NCBI GenBank assembly: GCA_025359865.1
Contig: JANYDH010000208.1
Location: 25,969 to 89,968 of the forward strand
Direction: 5' to 3'
DNA length: 64,000 nt
DNA from: Actinomycetes bacterium
GTDB lineage: Bacteria; Actinomycetota; Acidimicrobiia; Acidimicrobiales; Ilumatobacteraceae
A model generated the notes under the pieces. The model was given only the letters and a program-made list of their open reading frames with translations. It was not told the DNA's origin and made no database searches. A program made the translations under genes and the position numbers. Below are positions 54,056 through 62,349 of this stretch, piece after piece; position 1 is the stretch's first letter, and each line of letters begins with the position of its first letter.

Positions 54056-54103
54056 GACCTTTGGCGTTCGGCTGTCACTGACAGCAACCCAACGCCAAAG
54101 GTC
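54056..54103. repeat. TTTGGCG palindrome, complete copy
   Basis: Perfect 13-base arms GACCTTTGGCGTT and AACGCCAAAGGTC, with inner GGCTGTCA-C-TGACAGC. It separates the convergent PIN toxin and the small gene at 54102, whose TGA stop comes from the edge of the repeat. Probably acts as a two-way terminator. Confidence 0.85.
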
Positions 54104-54401
54104 AGCCCTCGAGCGCTACGAGATCGTGGAGCGCCTTGCCAAGCTTCGGATCGACACGCCCGAATAGATCTGCAGCTGCATCATGGTCCTCCCCCGAATA
54201 CCGTTCACCGAGGGCCGCCGCACAGATCGCATCACTCGCCGCGATGCCGGCGAGGACGGCGACACCGACGCACACGTTGAGAGCGGTGTCGTCTTCAGAG
54301 TCGATGAGTTCTGCTACCTCGAGGTACTTCTCAGCGACTTGCCGACGGCCACGTCCCTCGCCAGCGTTCGTCTTCTTCGTCTGAAGCTTCATCGGGCTCA
54401 T
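54102..54401 (-). CDS. Small helical protein, probably C-terminally truncated
   Basis: About 99 residues: MKLQTKKTNAGEGRGRRQVAEKYL, then AVLAGIAASDAICAAALGERYSG, DHDAAADLF. This resembles a helical (HEPN-like) family of unnamed actinobacterial proteins, whose members as I recall continue for another 30-50 residues. Here the frame ends abruptly at the palindrome. ATG at 54401 or 54392. Confidence 0.5.
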   Translation of the reverse strand: MSPMKLQTKKTNAGEGRGRRQVAEKYLEVAELIDSEDDTALNVCVGVAVLAGIAASDAICAAALGERYSGEDHDAAADLFGRVDPKLGKALHDLVALEG

Positions 54402-54664
54402 CAACGCGTCATGACTCCGAGGCAGTGCCGGCAACGGACGCAGCGCGACCGTTTCGAACATGGCGTCGACAAGCGTGACATCCAACTGATGACCACCCGT
54501 GAGAACGGCTGCACGGTCAACCTCGCAGAGCCGGTGGATTGCCCGCCACCGATTCCTGTCCGGGGCACCGGCAGAGGGCTATACGGCACTGACGGTGCCC
54601 AGATGGATCCCGCCGACATTGGCTCCGACTGCCCGAATGCCCGAATGCCCGAGGTTCGTGAGGT

Positions 54665-54916
54665 TCAGATGAGACTGTTGAGCCGTGCCGTGGCGCGGTC
54701 GGACTCGCGGTGGGGTACGAAGATGCGGTAGTCGCTCGCCACTTTGGTCACCAGGTTGAAGGCTTCATTACCGGTAGCGGAGAACCCGGCATCGCACAGG
54801 GTGGCCACGGTCATCGGCCCAGTGCCGATTGGAACGACAGCGATCTCGACCAGTTGGTCCGGGTCGTCGGGTTCGCCACGGCTGAGCAAGTTGTAGATCT
54901 TCTCACGAATCCCCAA
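54665..54916 (-). CDS. Small uncharacterised protein
   Basis: 83 residues from TTG at 54916, which follows a good ribosome site (GGAGG six bases upstream). GIREKIYNLLSRGEPDDPDQLVEIAVVPIG then MTVATLCDAGFSATGNEAFN. It looks like a two-layer alpha/beta fold of the DUF2007-like type (signal-transducing/degradation tag proteins), low certainty. No operon partner. Confidence 0.5.
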   Translation of the reverse strand: MGIREKIYNLLSRGEPDDPDQLVEIAVVPIGTGPMTVATLCDAGFSATGNEAFNLVTKVASDYRIFVPHRESDRATARLNSLI

Positions 54917-55042
54917 GACGCACCTCCAGCTCGGCTGGTCAAATCGTAGCGCTCCGGGGTCGTAGGGGGTTCGAAATGAGCGTCGATGGCCTGATCGGCC
55001 CGAACAGCCACCGGTCGATTTGGTTTCGGCTACCGTCGGCGG

Positions 55043-55345
55043 ATGCCGTCGCCCAAGATGAAGCAGTCGTCCTCCGACAAGAATCTGCACGTTGTCGTCA
55101 TCGACGTCGATGGGGCAATCGACGAGGTCATGGCGGCGACCGCCGAGCAAGCCGAGGCGCTCGGCGAAAGCGTCGTGCAGGCGGCGATCGACCTTGCCAC
55201 GGTGCGTGTGCCGATGTTGCAGTTCTCCTCCGGCAAGTTCACCGTGGTCGGGACGATCGTTCTTGATCTTGCGAAGGCCCGCCGCACGCTCGTGCGGGTC
55301 GAGTCGCATCCGAGGGAGACGGCCGCGATGGCGATCAAGCGCTGA
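55043..55345 (+). CDS. Small uncharacterised protein
   Basis: 100 residues, mainly alpha/beta, no known motif (LHVVVIDVDGAIDEVMAATAEQAEALGESVVQ). The DVDG could recall a phosphatase but the rest does not. It overlaps the LAL regulator end by 11 bases. Coding evidence is moderate. Confidence 0.45.
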   Translation: MPSPKMKQSSSDKNLHVVVIDVDGAIDEVMAATAEQAEALGESVVQAAIDLATVRVPMLQFSSGKFTVVGTIVLDLAKARRTLVRVESHPRETAAMAIKR

Positions 55346-58103
55346 GAAAGCCTCTACGCCTTGCTTCGTGCACTGCAGCACCGCGTGTGCCGACAGCGAG
55401 CTTGCCCATGCATCGTTCGAGATGTGAGCCAACAGTCCGTACCCCAATGTAGAGACGGTCGGAGATCTCCTTGCTGGTGAGACCTTCGGCAACACACGCC
55501 AATACATCGATTTCTCGTTGCGTCAGTAGTGCCTCGGATCGCTTGGGAGGGTGACGACCGCCCGACGCCCGCCAAGCCGAGTTGGCCTCGATGGAGATTC
55601 CATGGGCCCCGAGCATCGTCGCAGCCTCAGCGATTCGGTCGAGCTCTGGCAGATCGCGGGTATCGAGCGCGGCACCAAGCCGACAGCGCAGCACCTCCGC
55701 CGGTGCCGGCACCTCCTCCCATGCCGCGATTGCGGCGGACCATGCGGCGGCGGTGTGCTCCCGATGTGCAGCGATCTGTTTCTCGAGAGCCCGCGACTCG
55801 GCACCGACCGGATCTGGTAACCGTAAATTGGCGGGTACCGGATCCCCGCGTGATCCGCCGGATCGCCACCATGCAAGGGACAGTCGAAACATCGCCACGT
55901 CGGCTTCGCCGCATTCCGACAGCCCGGCGAGGGCCTTGACGGCGGCACCCTGCTGGTCGCCACGGGCGAGATCGAGCCATGATCCGATCAACCAAGCTTC
56001 GGGTGCCACTTCGCGAAGTCGGCCAGATGGTGAGCTCCATACGCGGTCGACGAGTGCCGTTGCCCTGGCGATTTCACCGCGAAGCAGCGCCAACTCTGCG
56101 TCGACGAGATCGAGTAGAGCGGCAGCATCGGCGGCCATCCTCATCGAGCGGGCCGCCGCCACCGCCCGGTCGGCTTCGGTGAATCGTCCGAGAAGCACCA
56201 GTGCGCTACACCTGCCGACGGCGAGCTGATCCCCGAGTGCGCCCAATCCCCTGACATGGAGTCGTTCCAATTCGGCTGCAGCGGCCTGCTCGACGTCGCA
56301 AGGGCGCCCTGCGCGCCACAACACGTACACCCTGTTGCTCGCAATGCGGGCCTCGACGGCAGCATCTCCACTTCGCGCGGCGGCATCGAGCGCTGACGCG
56401 AAATAGGAGAGTCCTAGCTGAACGTCACCAGCAATCGCTGTGGCCAAACCGGCCGCGCCGGCCGCGGAAGCAATGGCTGATAGATCGCCGAGTTCGGTAG
56501 CTTGCGCTAAAGCGATAGACGCCTGCTGAGCGGCGGCCGAGGGGTCGTCGAGAACCCGTCGCAGTGCATCGAGGACGAGTGTCTCGATTCGTTCGCGGCA
56601 TGAACCAACCGTGACCTCGAGGGCCTGATCGAGGTGCCTGTCCGAATCCCCGAGGCCCGCCTCCAGACAAGCGCGATAGCGAACAAGGAGGATCGCGATC
56701 GTTGTGACACTGTCATTGCGTGTCAGGCGGGGAAGGATCCGTTCGGCGAGCTGGTTCGCCTCGATGCGGTCGCCCGCCGCGAGCGACAGCTCACACGCGC
56801 GTCGTCCAAGACGGCTGAGAGTGAGGTCATTACCGAGTTCGATCGCTCGACGGATGGCGGCCGCAGCGGTCTGGGTCGCAAGGTCCGCTTCTGCGATGAC
56901 CGCAGCCCGCTCCCACGCTCGGCTGGCCTGATCCCGCCGACCTGCGACTTCCCATGCCGATGCGGTGGTCGCTGGAGGTCCATGATGAGTCAGTAGTCCA
57001 GCGATCGCTGCGGCGAGTGGTCTGACGCCAGGTCCGACAGCACGCCGGGCTGCGGCAAACCACAGGTCGGAGGCCGGAATCGGTGCATTCGATGGACGGT
57101 CGGACGCAACGACGATGTGACGCCGCTCGAGTTCGTTCCAGATCATCGTGTGGAGACCGAGCGTGGTGGTCAGTTCTTCGGTGGTGATCCAACCATCGGC
57201 GAAGCCGCATGCGAGGGTCGCTACTGCGGCCGTCGGCCCGATTGCGGCGAGCAGAGCGGTGAGCGTTCGTTCGTTGTCGCCTGCAAGGGCGAGTGCTAAG
57301 GCGACAGCTGGTCGTCCTCCTGCTGATTGAACGATGGCCGTGACGGCAGTCGCGTCGAGTTCTGGTGCAGCACCCGTGACGAGCCGAGCCGTCTCGTCGC
57401 CGTCGAGTGGTCGCACTACGATCTCCGTCGAGCACACGGGTCCGAGGTCAAGTGGGGCCAACCCGTCGTCGGACGAGCGGCCCGCAAGGACGACCAGAAC
57501 TCGCACATCGTCAAGCAGCGCGACGATGCCGAGGAGCAGGCGTGCCGTAGAGGCATCGGCCCCGTCGACATCGTCGATGAACACGACCAGCGGTTCGTGT
57601 TCTGCCGCAACGCGGATTCGTCGAGCGAGTCCAGCCAGCAGTGCCACGCCTGCCGCCTCGCCACCGCCTGCAGCTGCCGCTTCGGCCAGCCATCCAGCCG
57701 CATCACCGGGCACCGCGCGCAGCAGCCCCGCCATTGGTTCGTAGGGCAGCGGCGCAGTTCTGGTGCATCGGCCTGCCCACCATTGATGGACGAGGCCCCT
57801 GCGGCGCAACTCGTCGCGGAGTCGGCGCGCGATGTGGGAACTACCGCACCCGGGCGCGCCATGGATGACAACGGCGCGTCCGACATGCTCTGAGCGGCAC
57901 GCGGAGAATGCAGCGACCAACGATTGGAGTTCGCTGTCTCGGCCTTCGCTCCAGTGACCCTTCGATGTGGGACCCTCTAGCGAGGCTTTGTCGGGCGAGT
58001 GAGAGTCCCGTAAATCCATCAAGTGCCAGGATGCCACACCCGAAGGGCCGGGTGCGTGAGCCGAATTGGGTAGTTCTCCCGATGCGAGCGACACTTCGGT
58101 CAC
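55335..58103 (-). CDS. LAL-type (LuxR family) regulator with degenerate Walker A
   Basis: 922 residues. N-terminal ATPase: the Walker A-like stretch is HGAPGCGSSH, with Ser in place of Lys, and Walker B is VVFIDDVDGAD. A long TPR-like helical repeat region follows (about 400-800). The C-terminal LuxR HTH has LTQREIDVLACVAEGLTSKEI and LYIGVRTVGSHLERCMGKL. LAL proteins act as signal-dependent activators. It is divergent from an MFS gene with almost no gap, so it likely controls it. Start 58103 or 58022. Confidence 0.85.
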   Translation of the reverse strand: MTEVSLASGELPNSAHAPGPSGVASWHLMDLRDSHSPDKASLEGPTSKGHWSEGRDSELQSLVAAFSACRSEHVGRAVVIHGAPGCGSSHIARRLRDELRRRGLVHQWWAGRCTRTAPLPYEPMAGLLRAVPGDAAGWLAEAAAAGGGEAAGVALLAGLARRIRVAAEHEPLVVFIDDVDGADASTARLLLGIVALLDDVRVLVVLAGRSSDDGLAPLDLGPVCSTEIVVRPLDGDETARLVTGAAPELDATAVTAIVQSAGGRPAVALALALAGDNERTLTALLAAIGPTAAVATLACGFADGWITTEELTTTLGLHTMIWNELERRHIVVASDRPSNAPIPASDLWFAAARRAVGPGVRPLAAAIAGLLTHHGPPATTASAWEVAGRRDQASRAWERAAVIAEADLATQTAAAAIRRAIELGNDLTLSRLGRRACELSLAAGDRIEANQLAERILPRLTRNDSVTTIAILLVRYRACLEAGLGDSDRHLDQALEVTVGSCRERIETLVLDALRRVLDDPSAAAQQASIALAQATELGDLSAIASAAGAAGLATAIAGDVQLGLSYFASALDAAARSGDAAVEARIASNRVYVLWRAGRPCDVEQAAAAELERLHVRGLGALGDQLAVGRCSALVLLGRFTEADRAVAAARSMRMAADAAALLDLVDAELALLRGEIARATALVDRVWSSPSGRLREVAPEAWLIGSWLDLARGDQQGAAVKALAGLSECGEADVAMFRLSLAWWRSGGSRGDPVPANLRLPDPVGAESRALEKQIAAHREHTAAAWSAAIAAWEEVPAPAEVLRCRLGAALDTRDLPELDRIAEAATMLGAHGISIEANSAWRASGGRHPPKRSEALLTQREIDVLACVAEGLTSKEISDRLYIGVRTVGSHLERCMGKLAVGTRGAAVHEARRRGFLSA

Positions 58104-58117
58104 GCATGGTCAGGGTC

Positions 58118-59383
58118 ATGTCTTCTAGCGCCCGCGTGCCATCCGATCTTCGCCGACTCCGAGCGAACACCCAGGTTTGCCGTTCCGTCTTGGCTGTGGG
58201 GCTGTTTTCGACAGCAGAGCACGCTGTGTGGGTGGCGATTCTCGTCGTTGCGTACCAACGCGGTGGCGCGACCGAAGCGGGGGTCGTGTCAGCCGTCATG
58301 CTTGTACCGAGCGCCTTGGCAGCGCCGTTCGTTGCGAAGGGTCTGTCTGCCCGGCGGCTGGAGAATCCGATGGCGGTTGGCTACCTCGTGCACTTCCTGA
58401 CGCTGATATGCGCGGCGCTGATCCTGGGCTTCGGCCTCGATCCAATCGTCTTCTACATAGCCGGAACGTTGGCATCGGTGACGGCGGTCTCTAGTCGGCC
58501 TGCACACCACACGTTCGTGGCTGATTCCGATTTCAAGATCGAAGCGATGGTCGCCACGGGCCTCGCCGCAGGAGGCGCTCAACTCATCGGCCCCCTGGTC
58601 GCCGCTGCCGTGCTGGCGTTCTTCGGACCCGTGCACGTTCTTGTGGTCGGCGCGACTCTCATTGCCGTGGCGGCCGCACTGTGTACGGGCCTGCGAGCTA
58701 GTTCACTTCGACCCGACCACGGCGATAGCGGACTGTCTGGGCGGCAATCGACGACGACAGGCACGAGTTGGGCACTTGCGCCCAAAGCGAAACGCACGGT
58801 GGTGGTTCTCCTCGGGCTCCTCGGGCTCGTCGCAGTGATCCTCGGAACAGCTGAAACACTCGCAACCGAGATCTCGTTCTCGGCGTTCGGGGGCCAGGGC
58901 GCTGGCACAGGGATACTGCTGGCCGCGGTCGGGGTGGGCTTGGTTCTCGGTGCCCATATAGCGGGTCGTCTGCTCGGTCGATTCAGCGAGCACGCGGTGA
59001 TGCGAATCGGGGCGACCATCAGCGGAGCCAGCCTTATTGCGCTCGGATTCGGCTTTGGCGCAGCAGGGTCGATCGCTGCATTCGTCTTCGTCGGCTTTGG
59101 GATGCAGCTCGTTCTGGTAGCTGGCTGGGTACTGCTTCATCGACACGTGGCTGGTGCCGAGACGATCCTCGTGTTCGGGCTTGTCGAGTCGCAGCAACTA
59201 CTCGGCAATGCACTCGGGGCAGTTGGAACTGGCGTCGTCGTTGGTCACTTCGGCGTCTGGCCGGCCGTGCTGACGATCGGCGTAGCATTTCCGCTGGCGA
59301 TGATGTTGTTGAACCCGACCCGACTCCAACGGTTGAACTTGCACCGGATGACTGAAGCCCCGAGGCATTCATCGACCCACTGA
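58118..59383 (+). CDS. MFS transporter
   Basis: About 421 residues, 12 hydrophobic segments: VCRSVLAVGLFSTAEHAVWVAILVVAYQRGG opens the first. A periplasmic or cytoplasmic loop has PHPKG only in longer forms, so ATG at 58118 (or 58106) is chosen. Divergent from the LAL regulator. Probable drug or metabolite efflux. Confidence 0.8.
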   Translation: MSSSARVPSDLRRLRANTQVCRSVLAVGLFSTAEHAVWVAILVVAYQRGGATEAGVVSAVMLVPSALAAPFVAKGLSARRLENPMAVGYLVHFLTLICAALILGFGLDPIVFYIAGTLASVTAVSSRPAHHTFVADSDFKIEAMVATGLAAGGAQLIGPLVAAAVLAFFGPVHVLVVGATLIAVAAALCTGLRASSLRPDHGDSGLSGRQSTTTGTSWALAPKAKRTVVVLLGLLGLVAVILGTAETLATEISFSAFGGQGAGTGILLAAVGVGLVLGAHIAGRLLGRFSEHAVMRIGATISGASLIALGFGFGAAGSIAAFVFVGFGMQLVLVAGWVLLHRHVAGAETILVFGLVESQQLLGNALGAVGTGVVVGHFGVWPAVLTIGVAFPLAMMLLNPTRLQRLNLHRMTEAPRHSSTH

Positions 59384-59638
59384 TCCCTCCCGGGTGTCGG
59401 GCGTCCCAATCGGCCCGCTTGGGAACTGGGTCCGCCGCGCGATTCACCGACGGGGCCGCCGGCCGGTTCGTTCGGGCAGAGATCTCGAAGGACGAGTCAG
59501 GCTGATGTTGACATGATACTTCTCTGCGGTGAGGACTCGTTTACCCGCTGACAACCGGCGCTTAGTCGGCTAGGTTGCGCGTGCGCGTCGTGAACGACGT
59601 GCACGCGAGCCGCTACCGGTCGACCATAGGAGCACGTC

Positions 59639-60292
59639 ATGAAGCTGAATCTCACTGCCGACGAAGTCCTCAGCACGACCCGCGCGGTTCGCAAGCGGCT
59701 CGACTTCGACAAGCCGGTCGAGCTCGACGTGATCAAGGAGTGCCTCGAGTACGCGGTCCAGGCGCCGACCGGCTCCAATATGCAGGGTTGGCAGTGGCTC
59801 GTCGTGACCGATCAAGCCAAGAAGGATGGGCTGGCGGCGCTCTACCGGCAAGGTTGGGAGCTGTACACGCAGATGGCCGGGGCTGCGACCAACATCGCAA
59901 GCAGCGATGCCAGTCAGCAAGCGCGGGTCGTTGATTCGGCCACCTACATGGCCGAGAATTTCGAGAAGGCCCCGGCGATGTTGATCCCCTGTCTCCCGGG
60001 CCGTCTCGACGGCTTGCCCAACATGGCGGCGACCTCGATGTACGGATCGATCCTTCCCGGTGCATGGAGCTTCATGCTGGCGGCCCGCGAGCGCGGCCTC
60101 GGCACCGCCTGGACCACGATCCACCTGATGTTCGAGGAGCAGGCGGCGGAGATCCTCGAGATCCCATATGCCGAGGTCACCCAGTGCGCGCTGATCACGA
60201 TCGGGTACACGAAGGGAACCGACTTCAAGCCGGCCAAGCGCCCGCCGATCGAGACCATCATGCACCTCGACACCTGGGGCTCGCGACCCTGA
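59639..60292 (+). CDS. Nitroreductase-family FMN protein
   Basis: 217 residues: TTRAVRKRLDFDKPV is the FMN-phosphate site, QAPTGSNMQGWQWLVVTD the second FMN contact, and RGLGTAWTTIHLMFEEQAAEIL the C-terminal region. AGGAG lies eight bases before ATG. It reduces nitro groups or acts in a related redox reaction; substrate unknown. The 255 bases upstream show no gene. Confidence 0.9.
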   Translation: MKLNLTADEVLSTTRAVRKRLDFDKPVELDVIKECLEYAVQAPTGSNMQGWQWLVVTDQAKKDGLAALYRQGWELYTQMAGAATNIASSDASQQARVVDSATYMAENFEKAPAMLIPCLPGRLDGLPNMAATSMYGSILPGAWSFMLAARERGLGTAWTTIHLMFEEQAAEILEIPYAEVTQCALITIGYTKGTDFKPAKRPPIETIMHLDTWGSRP

Positions 60293-60308
60293 CCGACCCT
60301 GACCGACC

Positions 60309-61451
60309 ACGCTGCTACTCGACGATCAGGCGATCTCGCGACGACGCTGTTCGGCGAGAGTCGATGCACCGCAGGGTGAGCTGCATGACCAGCCTGGTCA
60401 GGCCGCCGGCTTCCACGCCGACCCGGACGCAGCCCTTCGCGACCGCCCGGGACCCCTCGTCCTCGACGAATGGCAAGAAGTGCCCGAACTCCTCGGAGCG
60501 GTGAAGCGCGCCGTCGACGACGACCCACGGCCAGGCCGCTTCATCCTCACGGGCAACGTCCGCTCAGACCTCGAGACCAAGATGTGGCCAGGCACCGGAC
60601 GGCTCATGCGGGTCCAGATGTACGGGTTGACCCAACGAGAGATCGTCGGCGGCAGTGCACTCGCCGGGCCGTCGATGCTGGACAAGATCGCGATGCGTTC
60701 CGCCGCCGCGTTCAGCCTGCCTGACGTTCGCCCTGATCTGCGTGACTACATCACACTTGCAACCCGTGGCGGATTCCCGGCGGCGTTCCTCGGCACCCCG
60801 CCGGGCTACATCGAGATGTGGGTGGCCAGCTACCTCGATCAGCTGCTGACCCGGGATGCCCACCCAATCGTGGCGAACCGTGACCAGCAGAAACTTGCGG
60901 CGTACTTCCGGGCCCTTGCCTGGTCGGTCGATCACCTCGATCGGCTCATCAGGACGGCCAAACGCTACGTCGTGGACTCATCTCTCATGGTGGCCTCCCT
61001 CGGTGCCGACATCGACACGATCCTTGGTAGCAGCGACCTGCTCGGCCGGATGATCGACACGTTCGCCATGGCTCAACTCCGACCCGAGGTAGCTGCGGCA
61101 CGGCAACGGATACGCCTCTACCACGCCCGAACCAAAGGAGGGCGTGAAGAGGTCGACATCGTCGCCGAACTTCCCGGCGGCAAGTTGATCGGCATCGAGA
61201 TCAAGGCATCGTCGGCGCCGCGTTACTCGGATGCCAAGCACCTCTGCTGGCTTCGTGCACAGATCCCGCGGCGGTTCGTCGCAGGAGTCGTCCTTCACAG
61301 CGGACCCGACGTCATCCAACTCGACGACGACATCCATGCCGTTCCAATCGCGTGCCCCTGTTACGCTCTCCTCGCCAACATTCTGACAGGATCGTGGCTA
61401 AATAACTGCCAAAAAACTGTCAGATGGCACGATACGATATGCGCATGTTGA
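60309..61451 (+). pseudogene. DUF4143-type AAA ATPase, 5'-truncated
   Basis: The frame from about 60360 encodes VDAPQGELHDQPGQAAGFHADPDAALRDRPGPLVLDEWQEVPELL (Walker B LVLDEWQ), RFILTGN (sensor 1), then the DUF4143 part ending with KGGREEVDIVAELPGGKLIGIEIKAS (PD-(D/E)xK-like). The Walker A region (GxxxxGKT) upstream is missing; no start is sensible before GTG 60480. The last 20 codons run through the promoter of the next gene, so the 3' end is also decayed. Confidence 0.7.
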
Positions 61452-61906
61452 CTGGACCCATTGCTTCGTTCTCGAAGTCCCACCTGCGTGACCCAAAGGT
61501 GGTTGCCACTGCGTCCCAGGGCCTGGTGGAGATCCGACTTGGAGGGGATGCCGACCCGGTCGGGATGCTCCCGATGCGGATGATTCGTGAGCAGCAGGAA
61601 GTCCACGCCCTCGCCCAGACGTTCATCCGTGCGATGGTCGCGTTGCGTCAGGAGAAGCCGTCGCCGGTACTGCTCGGGGAGGTCGCGTACGTCGCTGACT
61701 GGTCACGCGATGAGCAGGACCGCTTCTTGGACGGGTTCGCAGAAGCGATGGCGGAGAGTCTTCGAATGAACGATCCGGCCCCAGCCCGCTTCTACGTGAA
61801 GCTGATGAGCATCCCCGACAGCGAGTACCGCAGCCCACAGTTCACCGGAAATGTCACGGGCGCGAGCGCCGATATCATCGATGCGAAGGTCGGCCTTCGG
61901 CGGTGA
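61424..61906 (+). CDS. Uncharacterised partner of GNAT protein (possible antitoxin)
   Basis: 160 residues, or 153-155 from ATG 61439 or 61445. No known domain; an alpha/beta region (QGLVEIRLGGDADPVGML) then long helices. It overlaps the GNAT gene by GTGA, like a toxin-antitoxin pair, but no RHH domain is visible. Inverted repeats CTGACAG (61383) and CTGTCAG (61417) and TGCCA/TGGCA flank a TACGAT -10 box, fitting self-regulation. Confidence 0.6.
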   Translation: MARYDMRMLTGPIASFSKSHLRDPKVVATASQGLVEIRLGGDADPVGMLPMRMIREQQEVHALAQTFIRAMVALRQEKPSPVLLGEVAYVADWSRDEQDRFLDGFAEAMAESLRMNDPAPARFYVKLMSIPDSEYRSPQFTGNVTGASADIIDAKVGLRR

Positions 61907-62349
61907 GCCTCACCGCCACAGCGTTGACGAGACGCAATGTGCATCAGGTTTCTGCCATTGAACGTACTGCAAACGCACCGTGGTGGGCCCAAGAGGTCGA
62001 GACCTTTCTCCTCGTCGACGCGCCCAAGCAGATCCTGTCGAGAACCGGCAGCGGACTCCTTGTACATGAGGGCGACGTTCTCGTCGCAGTCGCCGCACAT
62101 CGACCGCATCACAAGTGGACCGCAGAGCTGCTCCAAGCGTTCCTCGTACTTCCCGCACTCCGTAACAAGGGTCTGGCCGCACTTGCGCTGCTATGCGCGC
62201 TGGCACATGTCCACGTTGCCGCCAAGACCGAACACGTGATGTGGCTGGTCCATCAGGAGAACACCGCAATGCTCAGGGTTTCGTTGAGCGTCGCCGATCC
62301 TGCGACCCCGGCGGACGCCGACGGGTTCGTGACGTTCGCAAAGCCTTAG
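61903..62349 (+). CDS. GNAT-family acetyltransferase
   Basis: 148 residues. The acetyl-CoA motif is LRNKGLAALALLCAL (R/Q-x-x-G-x-A), with a beta4 strand LLVHEGDVLVAVAAHRP before it. It is coupled to the upstream gene. GNAT toxins that acetylate aminoacyl-tRNA are known, but this one is not close enough to place by eye; it could also be a metabolic enzyme. Confidence 0.7.
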   Translation: MSLTATALTRRNVHQVSAIERTANAPWWAQEVETFLLVDAPKQILSRTGSGLLVHEGDVLVAVAAHRPHHKWTAELLQAFLVLPALRNKGLAALALLCALAHVHVAAKTEHVMWLVHQENTAMLRVSLSVADPATPADADGFVTFAKP

